A stretch of DNA of 64,000 nucleotides from Paenibacillus silviterrae (GTDB lineage: Bacteria > Bacillota > Bacilli > Paenibacillales > NBRC-103111). Positions 16,611-25,321 of this stretch are shown in pieces. A model generated the notes under the pieces. That model had not been told where the DNA came from. It worked only from the letters and a program-made list of their open reading frames with translations, and did not search any database. Location: contig NZ_JASKUT010000002.1 in the NCBI RefSeq assembly GCF_030167925.1, forward strand, positions 1,860,001 through 1,924,000, given 5' to 3'. The translations under genes and the position numbers were made by a program. Each line of letters begins with the position of its first letter. The stretch's first letter is position 1.

Positions 16611-17990
16611 TTATGATTCTTGGATCGGCTTCTTCAAGATGTTCAGCAGCAGAGCTGTCAGCAGCATACCCGCCGCGATAGAGATGACATAGAACAAGAG
16701 CTGTGTGACTGCATTCGGAATCAGAAGCACGAAGATACCGCCGTGAGGCGCGCGAAGCGTAGCACCGAAGAACATGGATAATGCGCCGGTCAGCGCAGAG
16801 CCCGCTACGATCGAAGGGATGACTCGAAGCGGATCGCTCGCCGCGAACGGGATGGCTCCTTCGGTAATGAAGGAGATACCCAAGACGGAGGCTGCTTTCC
16901 CTGCGTCGCGTTCTTCCTTAGTGAATTTCTTCGGACCGATCAGGGTTGCGAGCCATAAGCCGAGCGGCGGGGTCATTCCCGCTGCCATAACTGCAGCCAT
17001 CGGACCGTAGATGTTGCTGGCGAGGAGACCAATGGCAAAGGTATAAGCGGCTTTATTGAGCGGCCCCCCCATATCGAACGCCATCATCGCCCCGAGCAGC
17101 AAGCCGAGAAGCACGGCATTTGTGGAACCGAGCGATTTCAGCCACAGTGTTAATGCGTCCATGATCGCTTTCACCGGTGTGCCGATAACGTAAATCATCA
17201 GAAGTCCAGTGATGCCGGTTGCCAGGAGAGGGATAATCAGAATCGGCTTCAAGCCTTCCAGGTTTCTAGGAAGCTTAATATAATCCTTCAGCCATTTGGC
17301 CACGTAGCCGGCAAGGAAGCCCGCGATGATGCCTCCTAGGAAGCCGGCCCCCGTCTGGGTTGCCAGCATGCCTCCTACCAAGCCCGGAGCGAGACCCGGC
17401 TTCTCCGCAATGGAGAAGGCGATAAATCCGGCAAGAATTGGTACCATCAGCGCAAATGCAGCGCCCCCACCGATATTCATCAAGGCGGCGGCGAGAGTCC
17501 CCTCTTGCTTGAAGGCTTCAATACCGAAGACAAACGATAATGCAATCAGAAGACCGCCGGCAACTACGAGCGGGAGCATATTCGAAACACCTGTCATCAG
17601 GTGTTTATAGGCGCCTGTGCGTCCTGCACTGCGTTTAGACTTGGATTCCTCGACCTTCTTCGCGAAGTCTTCGGACACGCTTGCCGCTTCCTTGTTCAGC
17701 GCTTCTTCCAGAAGCCCTGCAGGATTCTTAATGGCTTGTGCGACAGGAACCTTCACTACCGGCTTCCCTGCGAAGCGGGATTCAAGCACATCCGTATCCG
17801 CTGCAACGATAATGGCGTGTGCCTCGGCAATTTCTTCAGGGGTCAACTCGTTCTCCACACCGACAGCGCCCCGGGTTTCGACCTTGATCGGGATTTGCTT
17901 CTCTTTCGCTGTCCTGGACAAGGACTCTGCAGCCATATAGGTATGCGCTACCCCGGTCGGACAAGCGGTTACCGCAAGAATTTTTTTCAT
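16611..17990 (-). CDS. PTS fructose transporter EIIBC
   Basis: 459 residues. The N-terminal EIIB domain starts MKKILAVTACPTGVAHTYMAAE with the phospho-Cys at residue 10, and a linker near residue 120 leads to a polytopic EIIC channel. EIIC motifs seen are GGLLIALSFVFG, GGIIAGFLAGY, FDMGGPLNKAAY and FITEGAIPFAASDPLRVIPS, all typical of FruA. It imports and phosphorylates fructose to fructose 1-phosphate, which the adjacent FruK uses. ATG 17990 follows GGAGG. Unlike E. coli FruA, it lacks the second B domain; EIIA is separate here. Confidence 0.92.
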   Translation of the reverse strand: MKKILAVTACPTGVAHTYMAAESLSRTAKEKQIPIKVETRGAVGVENELTPEEIAEAHAIIVAADTDVLESRFAGKPVVKVPVAQAIKNPAGLLEEALNKEAASVSEDFAKKVEESKSKRSAGRTGAYKHLMTGVSNMLPLVVAGGLLIALSFVFGIEAFKQEGTLAAALMNIGGGAAFALMVPILAGFIAFSIAEKPGLAPGLVGGMLATQTGAGFLGGIIAGFLAGYVAKWLKDYIKLPRNLEGLKPILIIPLLATGITGLLMIYVIGTPVKAIMDALTLWLKSLGSTNAVLLGLLLGAMMAFDMGGPLNKAAYTFAIGLLASNIYGPMAAVMAAGMTPPLGLWLATLIGPKKFTKEERDAGKAASVLGISFITEGAIPFAASDPLRVIPSIVAGSALTGALSMFFGATLRAPHGGIFVLLIPNAVTQLLFYVISIAAGMLLTALLLNILKKPIQES

Positions 17991-18022
17991 AGTGTGCCTC
18001 CGTTTTCCAAGATGTCATTCAT

Positions 18023-18961
18023 TTAAGGCTTCCAAATCGTGACACTGCTCAGCTTCTCCTCGACCTCAGGAAGCGTACATACCTGCGTCCCCGGCTTGGA
18101 GGCGGTCACCGTACCCGCGGCGGATGTCCAACGGGCCGTTTCCTCCAGGGTTTTGCCATGCAGCATACAGTAAATCATCGCGGCTACCATGGAATCGCCC
18201 GCTCCTACGGTGCTCATAGGCGTAATCGGGAACGGTTTAGCCCGAATGGCTTCATCCTTAGTGACCAGGATAGAGCCGTCGCCGCCTAAAGAGACAGCAA
18301 CCAAAGCAATCCCTTTTTCCGTCAGCCTTCTTGCTGCGGCGATGATATCCTCATCCGTCGTGAAGGTTTCCTGAAACAACGACTCCAGCTCGTGAATGTT
18401 CGGCTTGATGGCGAAAGGAACGGCCTCTATGCCGTGCACGAAAGCCTCTCCGTCCGCATCGAGCACGGTTCGGACTCCCGCCGCATTCGCCAGCTCGGTT
18501 AAGGTCTTGTACAGATCGGCTGGCGCCCCGGGAGGTAGGCTCCCCCCAAGAACGACAACCGCTGCGCCCTGCACCGCCTCACGATAATTTATCAAAAAAG
18601 CTTCAAGCGATGCCGCTGTAACAGTAAAGCCAGGCTCATTCAGCTCCGTCGTGATATTGCTTCGTTCCTCATAGACCTTCAGGTTGATCCTTGTTTCCCC
18701 TTCCGTCTCCGTAAACCGGTGAGGAATCCCGAGTTCCTGCAGCTTCTCGCTGAGCACTTGCCCTTGATGCCCGGCCGTAAAGCCCGAGCAGGTAACCTCA
18801 ACGGCAAAATGCTTCAATACCTTCGCCACATTGATTCCTTTACCGCCAGGGTCCATACGCCAGTCCGTGATTCGATTCAGACCGCCGAATTGGAATTCGT
18901 CCAATGTGACGGTTTTGTCCAAGGCCGGATTTAACGTGATAGTAACTACTGCGGAGTTCAT
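18023..18961 (-). CDS. fruK: 1-phosphofructokinase
   Basis: A PfkB-family sugar kinase of 312 residues. N-terminal TLNPALDKTV and WRMDPGGKGINVAKVLK bind substrate. LGGSLPPGAPADLY and the C-terminal STVGAGDSMVAAMI hold the anion hole and catalytic Asp (GAGD). It converts fructose 1-phosphate to fructose 1,6-bisphosphate. ATG 18961 is chosen over the GTG at 18970 because the AAGGTGG site overlaps that GTG. It lies 16 bp after fruR and just before EIIBC, the standard fru operon order. Confidence 0.92.
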   Translation of the reverse strand: MNSAVVTITLNPALDKTVTLDEFQFGGLNRITDWRMDPGGKGINVAKVLKHFAVEVTCSGFTAGHQGQVLSEKLQELGIPHRFTETEGETRINLKVYEERSNITTELNEPGFTVTAASLEAFLINYREAVQGAAVVVLGGSLPPGAPADLYKTLTELANAAGVRTVLDADGEAFVHGIEAVPFAIKPNIHELESLFQETFTTDEDIIAAARRLTEKGIALVAVSLGGDGSILVTKDEAIRAKPFPITPMSTVGAGDSMVAAMIYCMLHGKTLEETARWTSAAGTVTASKPGTQVCTLPEVEEKLSSVTIWKP

Positions 18962-18977
18962 GAAATCCACCTTCCTC

Positions 18978-19742
18978 TCAAACCACCGTTACCTTAATGC
19001 CGGCGGCCAGCATTTCTTTCACCGCTTTATCTGTAATTCCATCGTCGGTTAAGATTTGATCGATTTCCGAAAGCTCAGCCACCTTGGCGAAGGAGACCTT
19101 GCCGAACTTGCTGTGATCAGCCAGCAGAATCACCTGCTTAGCAGATCGAATCATGCTTTTCTTCGCGGAAGCCTCCAGAAGGTTGGGTGTTGTTAGTCCG
19201 ACTGAAGAATCCACACCGTTGATCGCCAGAAAAGCTTTATCCACATAGACGGAACCGAGCGCCCTTTCCGTTAAGGGACCAACCATCGCTAACGTTTCAT
19301 GACGGAATGTGCCTCCTGTCAGAACGAGCTCGATTCCGGTATGGCTTGATAGCTCCTGCGCCACCATGATCGAATTGGTCACGACGGTCAATTGCTTGAA
19401 TGCCTTCAGCTCCTTGGACAAATAATAAGTCGTCGTTCCGGAATCAAGCACCAGCGTATCCCCTTCCTCAACAAAAGATACGGCAGCTTTGGCGATAGCC
19501 TCCTTCTGTGCGCGGAACCGGTCCTCCTTCTCCATAAAGGTAGGCTCCGCATTATCGCTAACCAGCATAACCGCACCGCCATGTGTACGGCGCAGCTGCT
19601 TCGCCTCCTCTAGAATCTTCAAATCACGGCGCACCGTCGATTCGGACACCTGGAATTGCTGTGCCAGCTCCTGAACGGAAGCTCTTGCTTTCAATTGAAC
19701 ATAATCGGCGATCTTCTGCTGGCGCTCTTCTTCAAACAGCAA
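18978..19742 (-). CDS. fruR: DeoR-family transcriptional regulator of the fructose operon
   Basis: The N-terminal DeoR helix-turn-helix is RASVQELAQQFQVSESTVRRDLKILEE. The C-terminal sugar-phosphate sensor domain carries FRAQKEAIAKAA, LDSGTTTYYLSKEL, VVTNSI and a final DHSKFGKVSF, all standard. The probable effector is fructose 1-phosphate. The TTG start at 19742 follows a GGGGGAG site. It is the first gene of the operon and sits behind a strong promoter (TTTACA, 17 bp, TATAAT) whose -35 overlaps a cre-like site. It is therefore likely autoregulated and catabolite-repressed. Confidence 0.9.
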   Translation of the reverse strand: MLFEEERQQKIADYVQLKARASVQELAQQFQVSESTVRRDLKILEEAKQLRRTHGGAVMLVSDNAEPTFMEKEDRFRAQKEAIAKAAVSFVEEGDTLVLDSGTTTYYLSKELKAFKQLTVVTNSIMVAQELSSHTGIELVLTGGTFRHETLAMVGPLTERALGSVYVDKAFLAINGVDSSVGLTTPNLLEASAKKSMIRSAKQVILLADHSKFGKVSFAKVAELSEIDQILTDDGITDKAVKEMLAAGIKVTVV

Positions 19743-19809
19743 AGGGAACTCCCCCCCTTATTTAATCAGATATCTTACGCTCATTCATGATTGTTTGTTG
19801 TTGATTATG

Positions 19810-19847
19810 ATTATATTTGATTTATTGTAGTTTGTAAAGCGCTTTCT
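19810..19847 (-). promoter_or_regulatory. fru operon promoter with overlapping cre-like site
   Basis: Minus strand: -35 TTTACA (complement of 19833-19838), 17-bp spacer, consensus -10 TATAAT (complement of 19810-19815). The plus-strand GTAAAGCGCTTTCT (19834-19847) contains the CcpA cre core AAAGCGCTTTC and covers the -35. CcpA binding there would block initiation. The tandem TTGATTATGA/TTATATTTGA words next to it could be the FruR site. Confidence 0.6.
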
Positions 19848-19966
19848 GAATGAAAAATGAGTCTAAACAGTCACAAATGAGCGAGATATGCCAGAGATGC
19901 TCATCATTCCATAAAAAAGCATATTTGAATAACCATGCCCCTCCTGATCCAGCGGATGGGAAAACG

Positions 19967-20002
19967 AAAAGGCCACGCTTCCTGGAGGAAGAATGGCCTT
20001 TT
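19967..20002. terminator. Terminator downstream of the esterase gene
   Basis: Stem AAAAGGCC ... GGCCTTTT (19967-19974 and 19995-20002) with an inner CTTCC/GGAAG. On the minus strand it follows the stop at 20008 directly, and its symmetry allows function both ways. Confidence 0.65.
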
Positions 20003-20007
20003 AATGG

Positions 20008-21123
20008 TTATTTCATCCGCTCATCCGCAAAATCCATAAACTGCTCCCAATCGTAGTCCACCATATCATGCTTGCCTGTACGCAAGTGATAGCCGATACG
20101 ATCCCCATGTACAGGTGTGTCCGGTTCTGGAAATCGGTCACACTCGACACCCTTGACGGCGTAGAAATGGTAGGCTGGTGCAGCCAGGACGACGGATAGA
20201 AACTCTGAAGCAGGGTCAGCCCATTCATCATCTGTTGCACTGGAGACATATAGCAGCCGGGGAGCTATCAGAGCAAGCAGCATGTGCTGATCTACCGGAA
20301 GCAGTTCTTCTTTGCCGTTGTAGGATTTGTAGTTTTCGTTGAACCAGTGAGGAAACGACTTGTTAATATCCCTAACGGTCTCGCCCTTCTTACCGCGTGT
20401 GACGGCGGCACCCGTGCAGCCGGAATTATTGCTGACGACCATGGCAAAGCGTGGGTCTATGGCTCCTGCCCATAAAGCCGTCTTGCCACCGCGAGAATGT
20501 CCGACGACGGCTACTCGGGCAGAGTCAATATCCGTATCCGTCTCGAAGTAATCCATCGCCCGGCAAGCCCCCCAAGCCCATGCGGCAATGGTACCCCAAG
20601 CGTTGGGAGGCCGCTTTCTTTCGGGCGGATCGAAGATACCGTGAACTCCATTACGGAAATCATCGTGCTGATCCGGATCGATTTCACTCAACTGGAGTAC
20701 AGCGGCGGCATAACCTCGTGCAACGATTCGCTCCGCCGGCCAGAACGAATGGTTCACTAAGCGCTCGGGATCCGCAGCCTTCAGACCACGGTTATTGATC
20801 AGCAAGAAAGCCGGTACCGGCTTCTCCGATTGAGTGGGGACAAATAAGTTGAGCATGAAGCTCCCTTGTCCGCCCGGACCCTCATAGGAGATCCTCACTT
20901 GCTTGCGGAATGCGGTGCCGTCCATCATACGATGCTTAGCTTCAACGGAGAAGCGGAGTGTTTCCGGTCTCTGTACCGGCTCCTGGCCATACACATGCTC
21001 GCGGAAAAGATCCAACAGCTGCGGACGCCGCTGTCCTTCCCACGAATCCCTTCCCGTTACAGGTTCTCCGTTCTGCAGGATGAATAGCTCGGGTAATGAC
21101 TGTAATCGCTCCAAGATTTGCAT
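20008..21123 (-). CDS. Alpha/beta hydrolase, acetylxylan/glucuronoyl esterase-like
   Basis: A 371-residue cytoplasmic (no signal peptide) alpha/beta hydrolase. The nucleophile elbow is GHSRGGKTALW, and NRG and FVPTQ segments lie earlier. A candidate catalytic His is near the C-terminus in RTGKHDMVDYDWEQF. The arrangement, with a WGTIAAWAWGACRAMDYFE helix before the Ser, resembles CE15-like glucuronoyl esterases and relatives acting on plant cell-wall oligosaccharides. It is monocistronic, between the fru operon and a short gene on the other strand. Exact substrate is inference; another carboxylesterase role is possible. Confidence 0.75.
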   Translation of the reverse strand: MQILERLQSLPELFILQNGEPVTGRDSWEGQRRPQLLDLFREHVYGQEPVQRPETLRFSVEAKHRMMDGTAFRKQVRISYEGPGGQGSFMLNLFVPTQSEKPVPAFLLINNRGLKAADPERLVNHSFWPAERIVARGYAAAVLQLSEIDPDQHDDFRNGVHGIFDPPERKRPPNAWGTIAAWAWGACRAMDYFETDTDIDSARVAVVGHSRGGKTALWAGAIDPRFAMVVSNNSGCTGAAVTRGKKGETVRDINKSFPHWFNENYKSYNGKEELLPVDQHMLLALIAPRLLYVSSATDDEWADPASEFLSVVLAAPAYHFYAVKGVECDRFPEPDTPVHGDRIGYHLRTGKHDMVDYDWEQFMDFADERMK

Positions 21124-21256
21124 CTTCCTTTCGAGGGTATGTTGGGTCTCAAGCGACCCCGGACATCCGTAACGGTATCATTTTTTTATCAAAAATGTAT
21201 AACTCTCCCCCTTCCGGCGCATACTACCCCAAAACTTACAGTAAGGGGCAGATTGC

Positions 21257-21442
21257 ATGTTCTCTCGAATCAGGTCCGGTTTGAAGAGCTTCTTCATCAG
21301 CGAGCGGTCCGACGACTATGTTTACTACTATCCACACGAATTTAGCATGTATTATATGCCGCCATGGGTGCAGGAAGAACCAAGTAATATGGAGGCTGCT
21401 GAAGAACCTTCGTACACGCAGCCTTTTCCAACAAAGCCGTAG
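21257..21442 (+). CDS. Small Tyr-rich hypothetical protein (61 residues)
   Basis: The ATG at 21257 has AAGGGG eight bases upstream and the frame ends just before a terminator, so it reads as a complete small gene. The N-terminus is basic (FSRIRSGLKSFF). The middle is aromatic (DDYVYYYPHEFSMYYMPPW) and the C-terminus is Pro/Glu-rich. I do not recognise a family. Compositions like this occur in spore-coat or surface proteins, but nothing here proves that. Confidence 0.5.
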   Translation: MFSRIRSGLKSFFISERSDDYVYYYPHEFSMYYMPPWVQEEPSNMEAAEEPSYTQPFPTKP

Positions 21443-21447
21443 AAAGC

Positions 21448-21495
21448 AAAAAAAGGGTTCAGCTGCCGACATAACGGAAGCAGAACCTTTTTTTT
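21448..21495. terminator. Bidirectional terminator between the small gene and plsY
   Basis: A-rich left arm with GGTTC (21456-21460) pairs with GAACC (21483-21487) followed by eight T. It serves the plus-strand small gene and the convergent plsY transcript, whose stop it touches. Confidence 0.7.
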
Positions 21496-22144
21496 ATTTA
21501 CTAACCTTAATAAGCTTCATAAGCCCTAACGGCTTCTCTTCCCCCTGTGCCAAGCGGAGGATGTTAGGCCAATGCGCGATAACCGCTAAGCCCAAGTACC
21601 CGCAGGCGAACAGGGTCGCCCGGTCGTTCCCGTAAATAAGAAGGTAATACAGTGCTTCTATGGTGAAAAAGGTCAATGCGAACACGGACATCCGATCGAC
21701 AAGCAGGAGCAGAATGACGCCTGCGAACAGCAGCAGCAGCGTAAACAAAGGATTGACGACTAGAAACACTCCGATGCCTGTAGCGAAGCCTTTACCGCCT
21801 CGAAAGCGTAGCAATAACGGATAATTATGTCCGAGGATGACAGCCAGTCCCGCTGCATACGCGGCGAGCATCCCGACCTCGGATCCGCCTATGGATGTAA
21901 ATACGATTTTGCCTGTCAGCACACAAAGAAGTCCTTTCAGAAAATCGATAAGCAAGGTAGCGGCACCGAATTTCAAGCCAAAAACCCGGGTCATATTCGT
22001 CGTGCCGGGGTTCTTGCTTCCAAGTTCTCGAATGTCCCTATGGGCAAACCTTGCAGAAATAAAAATGGCGGCACAAAAATTGCCGACCAAGTAACTGCAC
22101 ACAACCAGCAAAGCTAGCTGCCACCAATACGGTGCAAGCATCAT
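21494..22144 (-). CDS. plsY: Glycerol-3-phosphate acyltransferase PlsY
   Basis: A polytopic membrane enzyme of about 216 residues that transfers an acyl group from acyl-phosphate to glycerol 3-phosphate, the first step of phospholipid synthesis. The three PlsY motifs are visible: RELGSKNPGTTNMTR, ILGHNYPLLLRFRGGKGFATGIGV and a C-terminal IAHWPNI with flanking basic residues. ATG 22144 is used; a TTG one codon upstream and another ATG one codon downstream are also possible behind GGGAG. It is monocistronic. An accessory copy beside the chromosomal one is possible if this is a plasmid. Confidence 0.92.
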   Translation of the reverse strand: MMLAPYWWQLALLVVCSYLVGNFCAAIFISARFAHRDIRELGSKNPGTTNMTRVFGLKFGAATLLIDFLKGLLCVLTGKIVFTSIGGSEVGMLAAYAAGLAVILGHNYPLLLRFRGGKGFATGIGVFLVVNPLFTLLLLFAGVILLLLVDRMSVFALTFFTIEALYYLLIYGNDRATLFACGYLGLAVIAHWPNILRLAQGEEKPLGLMKLIKVSK

Positions 22145-22314
22145 CAATCCGATTCACTCCCTTATGAATCCTGCCGGACTCAATCCATCTGATTACATAT
22201 TACCATAATTAGGTATACCGTGTCAGAGAAAAGGTGCTGCCCCTGCACACTTCCGGGAGCCCAGAATATAATGACTCTAGGCAATCGAGACATTAGCACA
22301 GGAAGGTGAACTGC

Positions 22315-23415
22315 ATGGCGGGAAATGTAAAAAACTATTATGCAGGCGGTAACACGGCTAGAGGCTTCGCCAATTTATTCGAGTCCTCTCTGCAAGGACT
22401 GGAGCGGGTTTATATCTTGAAAGGCGGCCCCGGCTCCGGCAAATCAACCCTCATCCGCACCATCGGCAACGAGCTTGCCGAGCAGGGGTACGACATTCGC
22501 TTCATCCACTGCGCATCGGATAACCGTTCCCTTGATGGCGTCATCGTTCCGAAGCTTGGGCTGGGCATCGTGGACGGCACTGCGCCGCATGTGATCGAGC
22601 CTGAAGTCCCGGGTGCCGTGGAGCAATATGTTGACCTGGGTCAAGCATGGGATGTAGCACAGCTGGCGGAGCGCAAAGCAGTCATCATCGAGCTGAACCG
22701 GAGCATTAAGGCGGCTTACGAGGCAGCCTACGCGACATATAAGGAAGCGCTTCGTATTCATGACGAGTGGGAAGCGATTTATATAGGCTGTATGGATTTT
22801 GACGCGGCTAATGAAGTGACGGAGGAATACACGGGCAGGCTGTTTGGTTCGGTCCCTTCCACAGGAAAAGCTGCGGCTGTGAGCCACCGTTTCTTGGGAG
22901 CCGCTACCCCTGAAGGTGCAGTAGACTTCGTTCCGAATTTGACGGAAGATGTGGCCAAACGCTATTTCATTAAGGGGCGCCCCGGCTCCGGTAAATCGAC
23001 GATGCTGAAGAAGCTTGCGGCTATTGCGGAAGAACGCGGTCTGGATGTGGAAATATATCACTGCGGGTTTGACCCGAACAGTCTGGACATGATTATCGTG
23101 AGGGAGCTCGGTGTAGCCATGTTTGATAGCACCGCGCCTCATGAGTATTTCCCGGAGCGGGAGTCGGACGAAATCGTGGATATGTACTCACGCTGCATAA
23201 CACCGGGCACTGATGAGAAGTACGCCGCGGAGATCGCGGACATTCAGGCGCGGTACGCAGCGAAAATGAAGGAAGGCACCGCCCACCTGGCCCACGCCAA
23301 ATCACTGCGGGATCAATTGGAAGCCATTTATGTAAAGGCGACCGATTTCAGGCTGGTGGATGAGGCACGTGAGCGAATCCGTAGTGAAATCCAATCCTGG
23401 ATTGCCGGCAAATAA
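22315..23415 (+). CDS. Duplicated P-loop ATPase (PRK06851-like)
   Basis: This protein of about 366 residues holds two tandem copies of the same nucleotide-binding module. The first Walker A is LKGGPGSGKSTL near residue 37 and the second GRPGSGKSTM about 190 residues later. Each is followed by the same downstream pattern: IHCASDNRSLDGVIVPKLGLGIVDGTAPH and YHCGFDPNSLDMIIVRELGVAMFDSTAPH. That shows internal gene duplication. ATG 22315 follows GGAAGGTG. I know of similar uncharacterised Bacillota ATPases but no established function. It stands alone between plsY (opposite strand) and a terminator. Confidence 0.8.
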   Translation: MAGNVKNYYAGGNTARGFANLFESSLQGLERVYILKGGPGSGKSTLIRTIGNELAEQGYDIRFIHCASDNRSLDGVIVPKLGLGIVDGTAPHVIEPEVPGAVEQYVDLGQAWDVAQLAERKAVIIELNRSIKAAYEAAYATYKEALRIHDEWEAIYIGCMDFDAANEVTEEYTGRLFGSVPSTGKAAAVSHRFLGAATPEGAVDFVPNLTEDVAKRYFIKGRPGSGKSTMLKKLAAIAEERGLDVEIYHCGFDPNSLDMIIVRELGVAMFDSTAPHEYFPERESDEIVDMYSRCITPGTDEKYAAEIADIQARYAAKMKEGTAHLAHAKSLRDQLEAIYVKATDFRLVDEARERIRSEIQSWIAGK

Positions 23416-23422
23416 ACACAAT

Positions 23423-23468
23423 AGCCTCTACCTCCAGAGCTCGGGCTGTGGGGGCTGGAGGCTTTATT
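23423..23468. terminator. Terminator after the duplicated ATPase gene
   Basis: AGCC...CTCCAG (23423-23437) pairs with CTGGAGGCT (23455-23463) followed by TTATTAT, eight bases after the stop. It could also act for the convergent minus-strand membrane-protein gene. Confidence 0.6.
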
Positions 23469-23493
23469 ATGTACGATGATGTTGGTGCTCTCA

Positions 23494-24141
23494 CTAATTC
23501 TCCATGATCTCCTTATGGTACGACAAATAAATCAAATAGCCGGTGATGGCCAGGGCACCGATTGACCCCATCAGGAATAGCCAAGGATAGAGCAGTCCTA
23601 CTCCTGCCGCAAGCAGCAATCCGACAATGGCGAACACCACCACCCTTAGATCATCATGGGACTTACGCTGAAATCTCCTGGAAATAAAGGTAAATCCGAC
23701 ATTGCTTTTATAGATAAGGAAGGTCAGCATATTCATCAAGACGATCAGGACAGCAAACTCGGGCACGCCGGGCGTTTGGTTCAACCGATCCATGACTTTT
23801 TTAAGCGAATACTCCAGCATGATATAGTTGGATAGGAATTCGGCCACGCTGAGCATCGAATACGGAACCACCGTCATCATCATGGCATACAGCCATGGAA
23901 TTCGGAAAATGAAAACCAGCGTACAGACCAGCGCAATCGGCTGTCCGATGGGAACTAATGCCTGTGTAAATGTTTGAAGTTGCAGCAGCAGCGAGACTTG
24001 GGTCATGATCAATACGGAAACCGCTATTCTCGAAACGTTGTCCCTAAGCTTGAACCGGAAGAGTGTAAAGGAGAACAGAAATACACTCAGCCAGAGGATG
24101 AGATATTGAATGCTTAACCCAAGCACCGTACCAGCCGACAT
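23494..24141 (-). CDS. Six-span membrane protein of unknown function
   Basis: 215 residues with about six hydrophobic segments and a short hydrophilic C-terminus (SYHKEIMEN). No enzyme motif is visible. ATG 24141 follows AGAGGTG. It lies 17 bp after an XRE-type regulator gene on the same strand and is probably co-transcribed with it. Membrane proteins paired with HTH regulators often sense signals such as peptides or cell-envelope stress, but I see nothing in this sequence that proves a function. Confidence 0.7.
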   Translation of the reverse strand: MSAGTVLGLSIQYLILWLSVFLFSFTLFRFKLRDNVSRIAVSVLIMTQVSLLLQLQTFTQALVPIGQPIALVCTLVFIFRIPWLYAMMMTVVPYSMLSVAEFLSNYIMLEYSLKKVMDRLNQTPGVPEFAVLIVLMNMLTFLIYKSNVGFTFISRRFQRKSHDDLRVVVFAIVGLLLAAGVGLLYPWLFLMGSIGALAITGYLIYLSYHKEIMEN

Positions 24142-24158
24142 ACCGCACCTCTTTCTAG

Positions 24159-24797
24159 TTAATCCGATGGCGTAAATATTGATTGAATGGCGGACTTCAA
24201 ACTGTTCTTCTTGTCTACATTGTATTCGAGCGTTGTCCCGTTATGTTCCGCGATGCTTCTGAGAATGAGGCTTTGATGCTTGTTTAGGCGAAGCGGAGAT
24301 ACTCTCAAGCTGATGTTAGGCTCGAAATGAACGGTGCCGGCCTTCCAATCCACCGCCCGGATTCGCCCGATATTCACGAATAGCTCCGTATCCAGACGCT
24401 TAAACGAATGCGCCTCGAATTCCTTGAGCAGTTCATGGAAACGGGGCAAATCACAATGCATGTTGAACTGCTGCCCGGGAGAACCCAAGTGGAACTGGAC
24501 ATGATCCGTCATAATTTTGGCATATAGGACCTCTGTGAAATCGACCTGTTGTTCTGTGTCTTGTTCTTGATATAAATGTCCTGCCATCGTCATCAGGTCC
24601 TTATAGGGATAGTTATAGGCCACGGACAGCTTCTTCAATGTATCCGGCGACGGAATGATCCTCTCATTCGTAGAGCGATTCTTTTCGAGCTCCAGATCTC
24701 TTATGTATGCATGGGATAAGCCGCTCAGCTTCGCCGCTTCTCTAAGTGACCGACTTCCTCTTAATTGCTCTAGAAAAGAACCAAATCCCTTCATCAT
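24159..24797 (-). CDS. XRE-type HTH regulator with C-terminal unknown domain
   Basis: The N-terminal helix-turn-helix reads FLEQLRGSRSLREAAKLSGLSHAYIRDLELEK, followed by SPDTLKKLSVAYNYPYKDLM, the usual XRE layout. The C-terminal about 130 residues have no recognised domain and may bind a ligand or partner. ATG 24797 (with another directly after) is placed behind GGTGAGGTG. It precedes a six-span membrane protein gene by 17 bp, suggesting a two-gene sensing unit. Confidence 0.8.
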   Translation of the reverse strand: MMKGFGSFLEQLRGSRSLREAAKLSGLSHAYIRDLELEKNRSTNERIIPSPDTLKKLSVAYNYPYKDLMTMAGHLYQEQDTEQQVDFTEVLYAKIMTDHVQFHLGSPGQQFNMHCDLPRFHELLKEFEAHSFKRLDTELFVNIGRIRAVDWKAGTVHFEPNISLRVSPLRLNKHQSLILRSIAEHNGTTLEYNVDKKNSLKSAIQSIFTPSD

Positions 24798-25321
24798 AAT
24801 GAACACCTCACCTGTCTATCAACGATTTCGTTCCTTACTATAATCGATTCCAAAAACAAAAGATAGACAGAAATAATTGACATGTGGTTACAGAAAGACC
24901 GCCGACAGTGTCATGCGGCGGTTCCAATTCAATTCCTTGCCCGGGGCGGTCCCGGGAAACCCAAGCTACGATTTCTTCCGGCTTCATCGGCTTTCCGTAC
25001 TAATAGCTGCATCAGTCTGCAGCCCCGGGATAGTAAGAAGTCGACTGGTTCCATCGTCTCCACCCCTGCGGTTCTTCAGCCTGGTCAGTGAGATCAAGCT
25101 GTTGAACAGCTTTCCGTTTCCCTAAAGCTGCACCATTTGTTCCTCTGATTTGTGTGAAGTAAGCAATCTGTTCTGGAATCATAATGCCATGATCCATTGA
25201 AGTTGCATAGCTTTTTTTCATCATCCGGACTTGACTTTCGGACAGGCTTCCGCATTCCACATAATTTGCATCAATTTGGAAAATAATACAGGAATCCATT
25301 GATAGATTGGAGGCAGGATGA
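24798..25321. other. Intergenic stretch with possible gene remnants
   Basis: No confident gene is present. On the minus strand a 95-codon frame (25012-25299, starting MDSCIIFQIDANYVEC) has no ribosome binding site. A 49-codon frame at 24838-24987 (starting MKPEEIVAWVSRDRPGQG) has protein-like composition but only a weak GGAAAG site and runs through a CCGCCG/CGGCGG hairpin (24898-24924). These may be decayed pieces of a former gene; the region otherwise carries the XRE gene promoter. Confidence 0.3.
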
